Shown: positions 49,205 through 57,835, counted from the first letter of the stretch. The stretch is 64,000 nucleotides of DNA from Bacillota bacterium (GCA_023436245.1 JAEZJZ010000054.1:1-64000), one strand, 5' to 3'. The notes: a model not told the origin generated them from the sequence alone. A program made the numbers and translations.

Positions 49205-50103
49205 AGGGACCATCCGACGCTCGGCGAGCGAGAATCGCCTTCATTGCTATCGCAGCACTCCAAGCTGGACTTCATGCTGCTGACTCGAATCACCATACCT
49301 TCACGGGCGGCCAGGCAGGCGGAGAAGCTCTGCTGAGCCAGGCGCTCCAACGCTTCCAACTCATGGTCTCTGCGCTCTGGGTCATGATGAAAGAGCAGCA
49401 GGCGAGAAGCGCCGGCGGCGGCGGCGAGCTTCACGCCCTCCCGCCAGGTGGAGTGCCCCCACCCTTGCTTGCCAGCGGCGTATTCTTCATCGGTGTACTG
49501 TGCGTCATAGATCAGCAGATCTACACCCTTGGCGATCTGCAGTAAGCGCTCGTCCACTCCGGATTGGTGCTCTGTGTCGGTCATGTAGCAGAGTGAGCGC
49601 CCCTCGTGCTCGACGCGGAAAGAGAGCGCCCCATTCGGGTGACGATTGCGAGCCGCATGGATGGTGATGCCCTGCGGCAGGTACCAAAGGGAACCATCGG
49701 TCACCTCTCGAAAGCTGAGCTCCGCCGCCACCTTGTCCAGCTGGATGGGGAAATGCGGGTCACTCATCAGGTCGTGCATCTGCCGAGAGAAGCTGACGTT
49801 CATCTTGCCCTCTCCATACAGCGTGAAACGATTTCCGGGGACGAAGACCGGAGAGAAGAAAGGGAAGCCCTGAATGTGATCCCAGTGGGTATGGCTGATC
49901 AGGATATAGGCTTTCTGACCGCGACCGAGCAACTGCTTTCCCAAGTTGCAGATCCCAGTTCCGGCGTCCAAAATGATGCGGGTAGAGCCGATCAACACCT
50001 CCACGCAAGCCGTGTTACCACCATATTGCAGCACTTCCGCCCCGGGCACCGGACGTGAGCCACGCACTCCCCAAAAGGTAACGACAAAATCGGTCTCCGG
50101 CAA
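49201..50103 (-). CDS. Metallo-beta-lactamase-fold hydrolase
   Basis: A 300-aa MBL-fold enzyme of the G-V-R-G-S-x-P-x-P-G type (PhnP/phosphodiesterase-like). The metal motif H-T-H-W-D-H lies near residue 71, the D-T-E-H region near 175, and a late H-H-D near 242. Related enzymes cleave phosphodiesters, sometimes cyclic nucleotides, which fits its operon with a cyclase and an HD-GYP protein. The last ~30 residues are encoded by an intergenic two-hairpin repeat and probably extend a shorter original. The TTG start has GGGAGG 8 nt upstream. Confidence 0.85.
   Translation of the reverse strand: MPETDFVVTFWGVRGSRPVPGAEVLQYGGNTACVEVLIGSTRIILDAGTGICNLGKQLLGRGQKAYILISHTHWDHIQGFPFFSPVFVPGNRFTLYGEGKMNVSFSRQMHDLMSDPHFPIQLDKVAAELSFREVTDGSLWYLPQGITIHAARNRHPNGALSFRVEHEGRSLCYMTDTEHQSGVDERLLQIAKGVDLLIYDAQYTDEEYAAGKQGWGHSTWREGVKLAAAAGASRLLLFHHDPERRDHELEALERLAQQSFSACLAAREGMVIRVSSMKSSLECCDSNEGDSRSPSVGWSL
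49225..49290. repeat. Two-hairpin repeat inside the end of the MBL gene
   Basis: GAGCGAGAATCGCC, TTCATTGCTATCGCAGCA and a TGCTGCTGAC arm match the two-hairpin family, but lie within the coding region, adding a repeat-derived C-terminus. Confidence 0.65.
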
Positions 50104-50241
50104 GCAAGCCGCCTCCCTTCCTTTGGCAGTTAGTTATCACGGATACTATATTTATGAACTGCAGCCCAAAACCCTGCCGAATCCTGCCGCGAGAGGCGGA
50201 AATATGTGCTTTCGTGTCGCATGTTGCGCCGGCGAGGCCGC

Positions 50242-50275
50242 AAAAAAAGACCACCTCGTCCTCCGAAAGTGGTTC
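50242..50275 (-). terminator. Terminator of the fliS-fliT unit
   Basis: The minus-strand stem ACCAC/GTGGT with a roughly 14-nt loop is followed by CTTTTTTTG. It follows the chaperone gene closely. The rest of 50104-50277 contains an A/T-rich TATAGT box (near 50150) that may begin the MBL operon, without a good -35. Confidence 0.7.
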
Positions 50276-50277
50276 TT

Positions 50278-50760
50278 CTAGTTCTTCTGTTGATTCCTGG
50301 CAGACAACCCTCTGACCGCCTGCTCATAGGCCCGTGCGGCCAACTGACTCCGTTCTCGATCAGGTATCTGCCCGCGCAACAGGCCGAATATCTGCTTCAG
50401 CTGCGATTCGCTCTCCCGATCGGCAGCCTGTATTTTCTCTATGGCGGCCGTGATCTCAGCCAAGACGTTAGCCAGCGGACTGAGCACTCGCTCGGACAGC
50501 TTCTCGCGCAGGCTGCTCAGGTTGACCTCCACGAGCCCCATCTCCTGAGATATCTCCTGACAGAGCAGCCGTACCTGCGCCGACGACGCGGCGATCTCAT
50601 CCGCAATCCGATCCCGACGTTCCAGAATCTCCACCAGGACCGGGTAGTTGCTGGTCTCCACGCACTTGCGCTGTTCCTCTGCAAGCGCGTGCATTGTGGT
50701 GTAGCTGGCCAACTGCTGCTGGTAGATGGCAACCAACTCCGCTAGTTTAGAAGTTGCCAT
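50278..50760 (-). CDS. fliT: FliT/FlgN-like flagellar chaperone
   Basis: A 160-aa all-helical protein with the L-A-x-I-Y-Q-Q-Q-L-A-S-Y and L-E-R-R-D-R-I-A-D-E-I heptads of FlgN/FliT-type export chaperones. It follows fliS, the usual place of fliT, so it may serve the FliD cap or another late substrate. The ATG at 50760 lies inside the end of fliS, with AGGTG upstream, so the two are coupled. Assignment as FliT rests on position; FlgN-like is equally possible by sequence. Confidence 0.65.
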   Translation of the reverse strand: MATSKLAELVAIYQQQLASYTTMHALAEEQRKCVETSNYPVLVEILERRDRIADEIAASSAQVRLLCQEISQEMGLVEVNLSSLREKLSERVLSPLANVLAEITAAIEKIQAADRESESQLKQIFGLLRGQIPDRERSQLAARAYEQAVRGLSARNQQKN

Positions 50761-51160
50761 CTCCCACACCTGCCCGCAGCGTCTGCTGGCGTGCCAGCGT
50801 CATTGCCTCTGCCCAGGTGGAACGCAGTTCGCGCAAGAACTGCAGCACTTCCTCCACAATAGCCGCGTCCTTCTTCAAATTCGCCTCTATCGTTCGCCGC
50901 AGGAAATAGTCGTATAGCTGGTGCAGTTGATCCGCTATTTCTCCGGCATCGCTGTTCAGTGAAACCATCAGTTCATTCAAGATATCCTGTACTCTCACCA
51001 GGGAGTTGTTGGCCGACTCTAGGTCCCTTGTCTTGATCGAGTCGATCGCCTGCAACCCAAACCTGATCGCACCGTCGTAAAGCATCATCACAAGCTGTTC
51101 GGGAGGAGCCGTCTGAATCTGGGTTTGACGATATTGGTTATATGGATTGGGCATGTTCAT
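50747..51160 (-). CDS. fliS: Flagellin chaperone FliS
   Basis: A 137-aa FliS, which holds flagellin unfolded for export and, in Gram-positives, also affects FliW-CsrA balance. The hallmark Y-x-Q start, T-A-P-P-E-Q-L-V-M-M-L-Y-D-G-A near residue 17 and an A-I-V-E-E-V-L helix near 102 are present. The ATG follows GGAAGGTG. It is expressed from a sigma-28 promoter just upstream. Confidence 0.96.
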   Translation of the reverse strand: MNMPNPYNQYRQTQIQTAPPEQLVMMLYDGAIRFGLQAIDSIKTRDLESANNSLVRVQDILNELMVSLNSDAGEIADQLHQLYDYFLRRTIEANLKKDAAIVEEVLQFLRELRSTWAEAMTLARQQTLRAGVGDGNF

Positions 51161-51245
51161 GCCTTTTCACCTTCCTCATGGTACATCATTCAGACGCTGT
51201 GCAATCTCCTGGCGGCCGTCCAAGCGATTGGGGCTTCTACTAGTC

Positions 51246-51273
51246 CTATCGGCAAACTCAGTCGAAAACCTTA
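51246..51273 (-). promoter_or_regulatory. Sigma-28 promoter of fliS
   Basis: TAAG (51273-51270), a 16-nt spacer and GCCGATAG (51253-51246) on the minus strand, about 90 nt before the fliS ATG. It matches the TAAA-N15-GCCGATAT pattern. The rest of 51161-51422 shows no gene. Confidence 0.8.
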
Positions 51274-51422
51274 GCCCGTGGAGCAAATATGTCGGCCGCG
51301 ATTATGCTGGTGGTAACTAGTATGGTGCCATGTCACGCACCATTTGATTGCGCGGCCACTTGCTCCCAGGAAAATTGGGGCAAGGCTTAACTCTGCGCGA
51401 TGGCCCTAGAAACGGCAGAGCG

Positions 51423-51899
51423 CTAGAGCTTGCGGTTTGCAAAGATGGCAGGAACCGCGCTCTCCCTGCCAGCTTGCGCATATGTTTTGGATGCGGCGGC
51501 CGACCTGTTGACCACTTGCAGCTCCTGTTCCAGTTTCACCAGTAGCTGCTGGCCGAGCCGCTCATGCTCCGCGTCAATCTGCAACAACTCGCCCAAGAGG
51601 GCGGCAATCGCTGCCCGTTTCTGCAACAAGGGGGAATCAGGCTGATACCGTAATAGATCGCTCCAATCACTAACCCCCTGCGTCTGCGAGAGCTCGCCCC
51701 AGATCAAATCAGACTTCGCCTCCAGCTTATCAACCGAATCGATCAACTGCTGTTTCTGTTGCAACACGCCATCAAGTGACGACACATCTTCGGCAGCTAG
51801 TGCAGCCGTATGCTTCGCCGCCAGAGCCAAGAGTGACTCTAGCAACTCTCGCCTCTCGTCAAGCAAGGTGGAAAGGCAACCCATGAGATCATTGATCAT
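51423..51899 (-). CDS. Helical FlgN-like chaperone after fliD
   Basis: A 158-aa mostly helical protein: E-R-R-E-L-L-E-S-L-L-A-L-A near the start, Q-K-Q-Q-L-I-D-S-V near 48 and a last helix with G-Q-Q-L-L-V-K-L-E near 115. These features resemble FlgN-type chaperones. It follows fliD by 9 nt, with AGGGCGGAG before the ATG, so it probably serves FliD export or a late flagellar step. It is the second of three such proteins in this window. Family call is moderate. Confidence 0.6.
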   Translation of the reverse strand: MINDLMGCLSTLLDERRELLESLLALAAKHTAALAAEDVSSLDGVLQQKQQLIDSVDKLEAKSDLIWGELSQTQGVSDWSDLLRYQPDSPLLQKRAAIAALLGELLQIDAEHERLGQQLLVKLEQELQVVNRSAAASKTYAQAGRESAVPAIFANRKL

Positions 51900-51908
51900 G
51901 TCTCCGCC

Positions 51909-53627
51909 CTACTTGCTTGACCAGCTAGCGAACTGCTGCGAAAGCCAGGCACTCTGTTGGTTGGCGCGCTGGATGGCCTGCTCCATGGCCGTAAACTGAC
52001 GGTAATAGCGTGTCTCAGTGCTGGTAAAGCGATCGTTCAGCGTGAGTAAGGTGCGGTCATAGCGGTCCAGCTGCTGATCGATCGTGCTAACATTCTTGTG
52101 TACGGTGACGAAATCGAGCAGGATGGTGGCCTGAACGCTGCGGTAGAGGCTGGCGTTGTCTCCGGTGCCAGCCTTGTCGATGATGTTCTTCATCCCGTCA
52201 ATGACATCGTTGAACATTCGGTTGATCACGCCGGTCTGCCGGCGCTGCTCCGTCTCATTCGCCCCAGACTCCGGTGATCTGAAGAGCAGTTGCACGACGC
52301 CGCTGGTATCATCTTGCAGGGCCTTTTTCAGTTTGGCCTCCTCAATCACCAGCTTGCCGTCTGTGCTGTAGGCAGCTGTGCCTATTCCTATGCTGCTGAG
52401 CGAGGTGTAGCGCCCGTTCAACCCGGAGACTGAGCTGACAATCCCTGAGCGGATGTTGGAGAGCATACTGGAGATCTCTCCGCTGTCTGATAGGAGCCCT
52501 GTCTTGGCTCGCTCCTCCCATTTCTTGATCTGCTCCTCAGTCATTGCCTCTCTCTGTTCATCCGTCAACGGCTGATAGTCACGATCGTACTTCTCGGCCA
52601 GCTTCGTGTTTAGCCCATCGATCAGCTTGTTATACTCCTCGACAAATGTCTTGATCTTGGTGTAGGCACTGTCGATGTCAGGGTTTACCGTCACGGTGGT
52701 TTCACCCAACTTATGGAGCGAATAGTTCACATTGTTGACAGTGAACTCATTGCTGCCCTGGGTGATCCCTACTGCGGCTCCGATATCCAGGAGAGCGTCT
52801 ATGCCGCTGTACTGGGTGTCACTGCGCACGTCCCCGACGTCGCTAGCCAAGCCCAACAAAGAAGGGCCTGTCGCTGAAGAAACGAACCCGTTGACGCCCT
52901 CACCGAGGCCGCTACTGCTGTCTGCAATACTCAAGGTGTTCTCACTGCCGCTGTTAGCCGTCTGCAGGAAGAAGCGCCTGATACCACTGTCATAACTGGC
53001 CTTCACGCCAACATTGGCGCCATTGATGGTATTGGCTAAGCTGGTCAAGGAAGTTGTCTTCAGATCAACCTTGATCAGCTTCACATCAGTCGTCGCGGTG
53101 GCGTTCTGATCGCTAGTGATGCGTAGTTTGCCTTTAGCGGTGGTGAGCGTGAAATCTATCTTGGCGTCATCGCCAAGCCCAAACTGATTGGCCAAGTTGT
53201 CTGCCACCTTGGAACCATCAGCATTGGTTGCCAGCGCGGGCAAGGAACCGGCACTGGCGGCTGACCAGTTAGCCGCCAGTCGCCGGACGTTGACAGTGAC
53301 ACTCCCATCAACTGCACCAGCATTTGCGCTCACACTGATCACAGCCTTTTCGCTGCTCTCTGCCTTCTTCAGCCAGGTCAGACTGTCAATGGACCGATTG
53401 TAAATCGAACCCGTAGCAGAGTTAGCAGTGAGCCCAAAGTCCGCTCGACGATCGACGACAAACTTGGCCAGGGTGGCGTTGACCGTGTTATAGGCCTCCT
53501 GCATCCACTCGCCCTTTGTCTTCTGCTGCACCACTCTGTCAATTCTTATCTGGCTGGGACGCATCATGTTCTTCACCAAGCTATCGATATCCATCCCAGA
53601 AGCCAGCCCGGAAATGCGTGTTGACAT
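51909..53627 (-). CDS. fliD: Flagellar filament cap protein FliD (HAP2)
   Basis: A 572-aa FliD, which caps the filament and helps flagellin fold into place. N-terminal G-L-A-S-G-M-D-I-D-S-L-V near residues 7-18 and a C-terminal coiled region with R-Y-Y-R-Q-F-T-A-M-E near 540 mark the two conserved ends. The middle is variable. The ATG follows TGGAGGTAA. Size is in the usual range. Confidence 0.96.
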   Translation of the reverse strand: MSTRISGLASGMDIDSLVKNMMRPSQIRIDRVVQQKTKGEWMQEAYNTVNATLAKFVVDRRADFGLTANSATGSIYNRSIDSLTWLKKAESSEKAVISVSANAGAVDGSVTVNVRRLAANWSAASAGSLPALATNADGSKVADNLANQFGLGDDAKIDFTLTTAKGKLRITSDQNATATTDVKLIKVDLKTTSLTSLANTINGANVGVKASYDSGIRRFFLQTANSGSENTLSIADSSSGLGEGVNGFVSSATGPSLLGLASDVGDVRSDTQYSGIDALLDIGAAVGITQGSNEFTVNNVNYSLHKLGETTVTVNPDIDSAYTKIKTFVEEYNKLIDGLNTKLAEKYDRDYQPLTDEQREAMTEEQIKKWEERAKTGLLSDSGEISSMLSNIRSGIVSSVSGLNGRYTSLSSIGIGTAAYSTDGKLVIEEAKLKKALQDDTSGVVQLLFRSPESGANETEQRRQTGVINRMFNDVIDGMKNIIDKAGTGDNASLYRSVQATILLDFVTVHKNVSTIDQQLDRYDRTLLTLNDRFTSTETRYYRQFTAMEQAIQRANQQSAWLSQQFASWSSK

Positions 53628-53669
53628 ACAATTACCTCCATTTGGCAGACTGTGTTCAGTCGCAAACTG

Positions 53670-54077
53670 CTACCGCTTCTCATCGACGAACAAACCAACA
53701 ACATCCCAAATCCCGGCGATCATGTCCAGAATCTTCTCTGGCGGGATCTGCCGAATGATCTCATTGCTCTCTTCATCGATGACCTTGACCATGATCTGCT
53801 TTGTCTTCTCATGAATACTGAACTCAAAACGGGTATCCGCTCCTGAGACACTCTTGTTGGCTTTTTCGATCGCCTCGAGCATCGCCTTCTCTGATATCGG
53901 GAGGGCGTTCTTCTCAGCCTGCGTCATTTGAGATGGGTTTTTGGCCGACGAGCCCCAGGAGCCTTCCTGCTCGCTGCTCTGCGGCTTCACCACTTCTCCA
54001 GTCTCGTTGGGAATGTTCCTGCCTACATTAGGGGCAGCGTTCACCCTCAACGTCGTCCCCACACCTTCCACCCGCAT
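53670..54077 (-). CDS. flaG: FlaG-family flagellar protein
   Basis: A 135-aa FlaG. The conserved C-terminal half has F-E-F-S-I-H-E-K-T, M-V-K-V-I-D, E-I-I-R-Q-I-P-P-E-K and L-D-M. FlaG limits filament length in several bacteria. The N-terminal half is loose and Gln/Ser-rich. The ATG at 54077 has GGAGG 8 nt upstream; the GTG just before it is closer than ideal. Position between the flagellin group and fliD is standard. Confidence 0.92.
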   Translation of the reverse strand: MRVEGVGTTLRVNAAPNVGRNIPNETGEVVKPQSSEQEGSWGSSAKNPSQMTQAEKNALPISEKAMLEAIEKANKSVSGADTRFEFSIHEKTKQIMVKVIDEESNEIIRQIPPEKILDMIAGIWDVVGLFVDEKR

Positions 54078-54126
54078 CACGATTACCTCCCCTGCGACTC
54101 ACCAAATCTTGCACCAATGCATTCTG

Positions 54127-54324
54127 CTAAACCTTGATGTCAAGTAGCCTACCGCTATAAGGATGCTGCGCGGCAACGGGGGGCGCAGACGGTGCTGCCA
54201 TTGTCTCCGCCAACGCATCAGCTTGGATCTTGGTAGTGTTCATCGCCAGCCTCATCACGGAAAGGGAGGCTTGTTGCTGCACCCTCATCTGACTCAGACC
54301 AACTGATAACGCCGCAATATCCAT
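54127..54324 (-). CDS. YjfB-like putative motility protein
   Basis: A 65-aa protein starting M-D-I-A-A-L-S-V-G-L-S-Q, then a helical stretch with V-M-R-L-A-M-N-T and A-D-A-L-A-E. This is the YjfB-type small motility protein, function unknown. The ATG at 54324 follows AAAGGAG by 9 nt. It sits between flaG and a small coiled-coil gene in the flagellar row. Confidence 0.75.
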   Translation of the reverse strand: MDIAALSVGLSQMRVQQQASLSVMRLAMNTTKIQADALAETMAAPSAPPVAAQHPYSGRLLDIKV

Positions 54325-54338
54325 GTGCAACAACTCCT

Positions 54339-54581
54339 TTACTGCCTATCCAACCAGAAAGTTCGACTTTGCTCATCCAGGACCTGCACAGAACGCTGTA
54401 GCTCTTGTATACGCAGGCTCAACTCGCCACGCGTAGCCTGGTCCAGTGCCGTTTCCTGCGCCATGATGGCCATCTCCCGCATCTCGGTCAACCGTTGCTC
54501 GATCTTGTCCAGCGCATCAAGGCGTTGTCGCACCCACTCCAACTGCAGGCGCAGATAACGCTCATCGGCTTGCTCCAACAT
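54339..54581 (-). CDS. Small coiled-coil protein beside flagellin
   Basis: An 80-aa protein, nearly all helix and highly charged: L-R-L-Q-L-E-W-V-R-Q-R near residue 12, then heptads ending D-R-Q. There is no named family I can give. Position, in the gap between the flagellin terminator and the YjfB-like gene, suggests a flagellar accessory or chaperone. The ATG is preceded by AAGGGG 10 nt upstream. Confidence 0.6.
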   Translation of the reverse strand: MLEQADERYLRLQLEWVRQRLDALDKIEQRLTEMREMAIMAQETALDQATRGELSLRIQELQRSVQVLDEQSRTFWLDRQ

Positions 54582-54609
54582 GCTGACTCAACCCCTTAGG
54601 CGCTTGATG

Positions 54610-54638
54610 AGAAAAGAGGCCCTGGATGCCCAGGGCCC
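54610..54638 (-). terminator. Terminator of flagellin
   Basis: The minus-strand stem GGCCCTGG-GCAT-CCAGGGCC followed by TCTTTTCTC lies about 20 nt after the flagellin stop. Confidence 0.9.
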
Positions 54639-54656
54639 CAAATTGACTTGAAGCCA

Positions 54657-57600
54657 CTACCTGAGAAGCTGCAACACGCCCTGCGGCTGCTGGTTGGCCT
54701 GGGCCAACATAGCCTGTGCTGCCTGGGTGAGGATGTTGTTCTTGGTGAACTCCATCATCTCCTTGGCCATATCCACATCGCGGATACGGGACTCGGCAGC
54801 GGTCATGTTCTCAGAGGAAGTTCCCAGGTTGTTGATGGTGTGCTCCAGACGGTTCTGGAAAGCACCGAGCTTGGAGCGCTCTGCCGACACCATGTTGATT
54901 GCGTCGTTGATCACCTTGACGGCAGCGGTGGCGTTGTCATGGTTGGATACATCGAGCGCATACTCTGCGCCAACGTTGTCCGTACCATTGGTCACGCTAT
55001 TTCCAGTAGTCCAAGCGACAGCATACTTCACGCCGTCAACTTCAACCGTCTGGCCGACAGTGCCGCTGGCAGAGCTGACGCCGAGAGCCGCTGCGCGCAT
55101 ATCCTTAATGTCGATGGACATGCTCTGGCCGGAGTTGGCGCCAATCTGCATGGAGGCGCTGAAGCCGCTGCCTGCCTTGGAAGTGTAGGACATAATTGGA
55201 GCAGTGGCTGACTCCTGACCTGCCTTTTGAGTCAAGGTCACCTTTGACCCGTCAACTGCCACCGAATACTTGGCATCGAGCGCCGTGTTGCCGGCGATCA
55301 GCGTCTTCAGTTCGGCAGCCGTCTGGGACTCCGTGCCGCCGTTAACCAAAGTCAGTTCTTGACCGTCGATGCTGACCGTTGAACCGGCAGCCAGGGCATT
55401 GGTGGAGAACTCGAACTTGCCGGCGATAGCCCCAACGCTGACAGTCGGAGCTGTCAGGTTCACGCCACTGGCAACCTTCTCTTCCAGAGCAATCTTGTTG
55501 TCGGTGACGGTGACGGTATACTTGTCCTTCAGCACCGCATTGGCATCGATCGCTGTTTTGATGTTGGCAGCAGTCGCCGCTTCATCGGCGCCGATTTCGA
55601 AGTCGGTACCAGCCACGAATGACTGTCCGCCGATCACAATCCGGTCGCGCTCTGCGAAGTTCTCGTCAACCAAGAACTCGTACTCGCCCTTCACCGCGAT
55701 GGCCTTCGTCGGCGTGACGGAAGTCAGGTCGGAACCGCTAGCTGTAGCCTCGGTCAGCGTGATCTTATTGCCGGTGACGAAGGTGGAGTTGCTCTTGGCG
55801 GCATCGTAGACGCCGTCAGCTTCGATCGCCGTCATCAGGGCATCCACGGAGGCCTCGATTGTGGCACCGGCCACAAACTGAGCTGTTCCGCCAAGCACCT
55901 CGGCAGCTGTACCAGCCTTGTAGGTATGGCTGCCGATGGTGATGCTGTCACCATAGGAGAAGTTCTTGCTGATCTCAAAGCTGTAGCTGCCCTTGACTGC
56001 TGGCTGGTTGGCTACGTTAACGCCACCGACCACAGCGGCCATTGTGCCGCCGCTGGCAGTCTTCTCCTGGAGGACAATGGTGTCGCCATCGGCAGCAAGA
56101 CCGCTAGCAGTGATGCCAGCGCCGACATTGCCATCCTCAAGAATGGCGGTGTCGAACTTGGCGGCTAGGGTTGCGTTGGCGTTGATGGCCGTCAACAGGT
56201 TAGCCGCAGTAGCGTTGATGTCCGCGCCGATCACGAATCCCGTGCCGTCGCTGACGCCGGAAGCCCTGGCGGTGAAGCTCTGGCCGCCGATGGTGATGGT
56301 CTGACCGGCTTCAAAGTTGTTGGCTATCTCGAACTTGTACTGACCAAGGGCAGGAGTTGCGATGTTCACATCGACGTTGGTGGTGTAGTCGGCGGAACTT
56401 CCATCCACTCCACCATTCTTAGCGGTGACGGTGATACTGTTGGTATCCCCGGCCCAAGCTGGGCTGCCAACTGTCACGGTATAGTCACCGGTACCACCAT
56501 TACCAATGGACGCATGAGCCTGCATCGCATTCTTCAGGTTAGTGACCGTGCCTGCGATATCGCCGCCAATCAGGAACTCATTGGCACCAGCCACGCCGCT
56601 GGCGATGGCTGTGAACGTCTCTCCACCAATGTCGATGCTGTCGCCGGCAGTGAACTGCTTAGTTACCTCAAAGGAGTAAACAGCCGCCTGCCCACCGGTC
56701 TTGATTGCTCCCTGGATCTCTGCCTCGGTGGCGCTGCCGTCCATCGTGAAGGTGCCGATCTGAATCTGATCAGCCGTGGCGCCCAGAGCGGCAGTGAAGC
56801 TGACTGTTGTGGCTCCAGCGCCAGTGACCGCAACGCTGACACCGCCGTTGGCAGTTCTGATGTTCGCATTGTCGGCATCAAGCGCAGTGGCCAAAGACGC
56901 AACTGTCGCTCCAGCGTCGGCGCCGATGGTGAAATCGGTGCCCGCCGTATAGTGCACTCCGCCGAAGCTGATGGCATCACCATTCTGCAGACCCGCAACA
57001 GCTGAAGCGAGGTCGACAGTGAAAGTAGCGGCCGTTCCAGGAGCACCATCAGCTCCATCTGCGATGGCCGTAACAGCCCCGGTGAAGGCGCCAGCTGCAT
57101 CCGCACCGGTCTCTGCTGCAAATGCAGCGTTGATCGCCGCAGTACCAGATGCTATGCTACCCCGGACTTCCGTCAACGGAGAACCAATGGCTCCATCGTC
57201 AGCCAGCAGCTTACTCGATGCGACCTTGGTGAAGTTGGCGGTTTCCACTGTACCGGCCTTGACACTGCTCACGGCCACGTTCAGGTTCGAGACCTCACCG
57301 GTCGCACTGCCGGTGGCAGGGTCGCCAGTGGCAGCCACAGTGTAGCGGATATTGGCAGTTCTGCCGCTACCGCCGTTCAACAGCTTCTGGGTGTTGAACT
57401 CAGTGGTGTTGCCGATACGGTTGATCTCAGAGGTAAGCTGGTTCAGCTCTTTCTGGATCTCAGAACGGTCTTGGGTCACGTTGGTGTCGTTGGCAGCCTG
57501 GTCGGCCAACTCGCGCATTCTCTGTAGGATGGAATGCGTCTCATTCAGCGCGCCTTCAGCTGTCTGAATCATGGAGATACCATCCTGGGCGTTGCGGGAA

Positions 57601-57785
57601 GCTTGGTCCAAACCACGGATCTGAGCGCGCATCTTTTCCGAGATGGCCAGACCAGCGGCGTCGTCTCCAGCCTTGTTGATGCGGAGGCCGGATGACAGCT
57701 TCTCCAGAGACTTCTGCCCATTGACACTGTTGGTGCTCAACTGACGATAGGTGTTGAGCGATGCTAGGTTGTGGTTAATTCTCAT
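54657..57785 (-). CDS. hag: Very large flagellin with repeated central domain
   Basis: A 1042-aa flagellin, two to four times normal size. The conserved ends are intact: M-R-I-N-H-N-L-A-S-L-N-T and S-G-L-R-I-N-K-A-G-D-D-A-A-G-L-A-I at the N-terminus, and N-N-I-L-T-Q-A-A-Q-A-M-L-A-Q-A-N near the C-terminal Q-L-L-R. Between residues about 200 and 925 lie about six diverged repeats of 85-120 aa, each with a G-D-x-I-x-I-G-G-x-x-F-like start, of the Flagellin_IN kind. They would form a bulky outer layer on the filament. The ATG at 57785 has GAAGGGG; an in-frame ATG 57 nt earlier lies in the leader and is rejected. Confidence 0.96.
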   Translation of the reverse strand: MRINHNLASLNTYRQLSTNSVNGQKSLEKLSSGLRINKAGDDAAGLAISEKMRAQIRGLDQASRNAQDGISMIQTAEGALNETHSILQRMRELADQAANDTNVTQDRSEIQKELNQLTSEINRIGNTTEFNTQKLLNGGSGRTANIRYTVAATGDPATGSATGEVSNLNVAVSSVKAGTVETANFTKVASSKLLADDGAIGSPLTEVRGSIASGTAAINAAFAAETGADAAGAFTGAVTAIADGADGAPGTAATFTVDLASAVAGLQNGDAISFGGVHYTAGTDFTIGADAGATVASLATALDADNANIRTANGGVSVAVTGAGATTVSFTAALGATADQIQIGTFTMDGSATEAEIQGAIKTGGQAAVYSFEVTKQFTAGDSIDIGGETFTAIASGVAGANEFLIGGDIAGTVTNLKNAMQAHASIGNGGTGDYTVTVGSPAWAGDTNSITVTAKNGGVDGSSADYTTNVDVNIATPALGQYKFEIANNFEAGQTITIGGQSFTARASGVSDGTGFVIGADINATAANLLTAINANATLAAKFDTAILEDGNVGAGITASGLAADGDTIVLQEKTASGGTMAAVVGGVNVANQPAVKGSYSFEISKNFSYGDSITIGSHTYKAGTAAEVLGGTAQFVAGATIEASVDALMTAIEADGVYDAAKSNSTFVTGNKITLTEATASGSDLTSVTPTKAIAVKGEYEFLVDENFAERDRIVIGGQSFVAGTDFEIGADEAATAANIKTAIDANAVLKDKYTVTVTDNKIALEEKVASGVNLTAPTVSVGAIAGKFEFSTNALAAGSTVSIDGQELTLVNGGTESQTAAELKTLIAGNTALDAKYSVAVDGSKVTLTQKAGQESATAPIMSYTSKAGSGFSASMQIGANSGQSMSIDIKDMRAAALGVSSASGTVGQTVEVDGVKYAVAWTTGNSVTNGTDNVGAEYALDVSNHDNATAAVKVINDAINMVSAERSKLGAFQNRLEHTINNLGTSSENMTAAESRIRDVDMAKEMMEFTKNNILTQAAQAMLAQANQQPQGVLQLLR
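54900..57200 (-). repeat. Diverged Flagellin_IN-like repeats inside flagellin
   Basis: About six repeats of roughly 255-360 bp encode the variable filament-surface domain. Unlike the MBG array they have drifted strongly at DNA level, so recombination among them should be rare. Confidence 0.7.
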
Positions 57786-57792
57786 TTTTTCT

Positions 57793-57835
57793 ACCCCTTC
57801 CGTGTGTTTACTCCCGGTCGACATCCTTGTCGACC
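57793..57835 (-). promoter_or_regulatory. CsrA binding sites in the flagellin leader
   Basis: The leader has a hairpin GGTCGACAAGGATGTCGACC (57835-57816) whose loop exposes ACAAGGATGT, matching the CsrA consensus ACARGGAUGU at every position. A second GGA lies in CACGGAAGGGG, overlapping the ribosome site (about 57802-57793). This mirrors the two-site arrangement used by CsrA to repress hag in B. subtilis. Confidence 0.85.
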
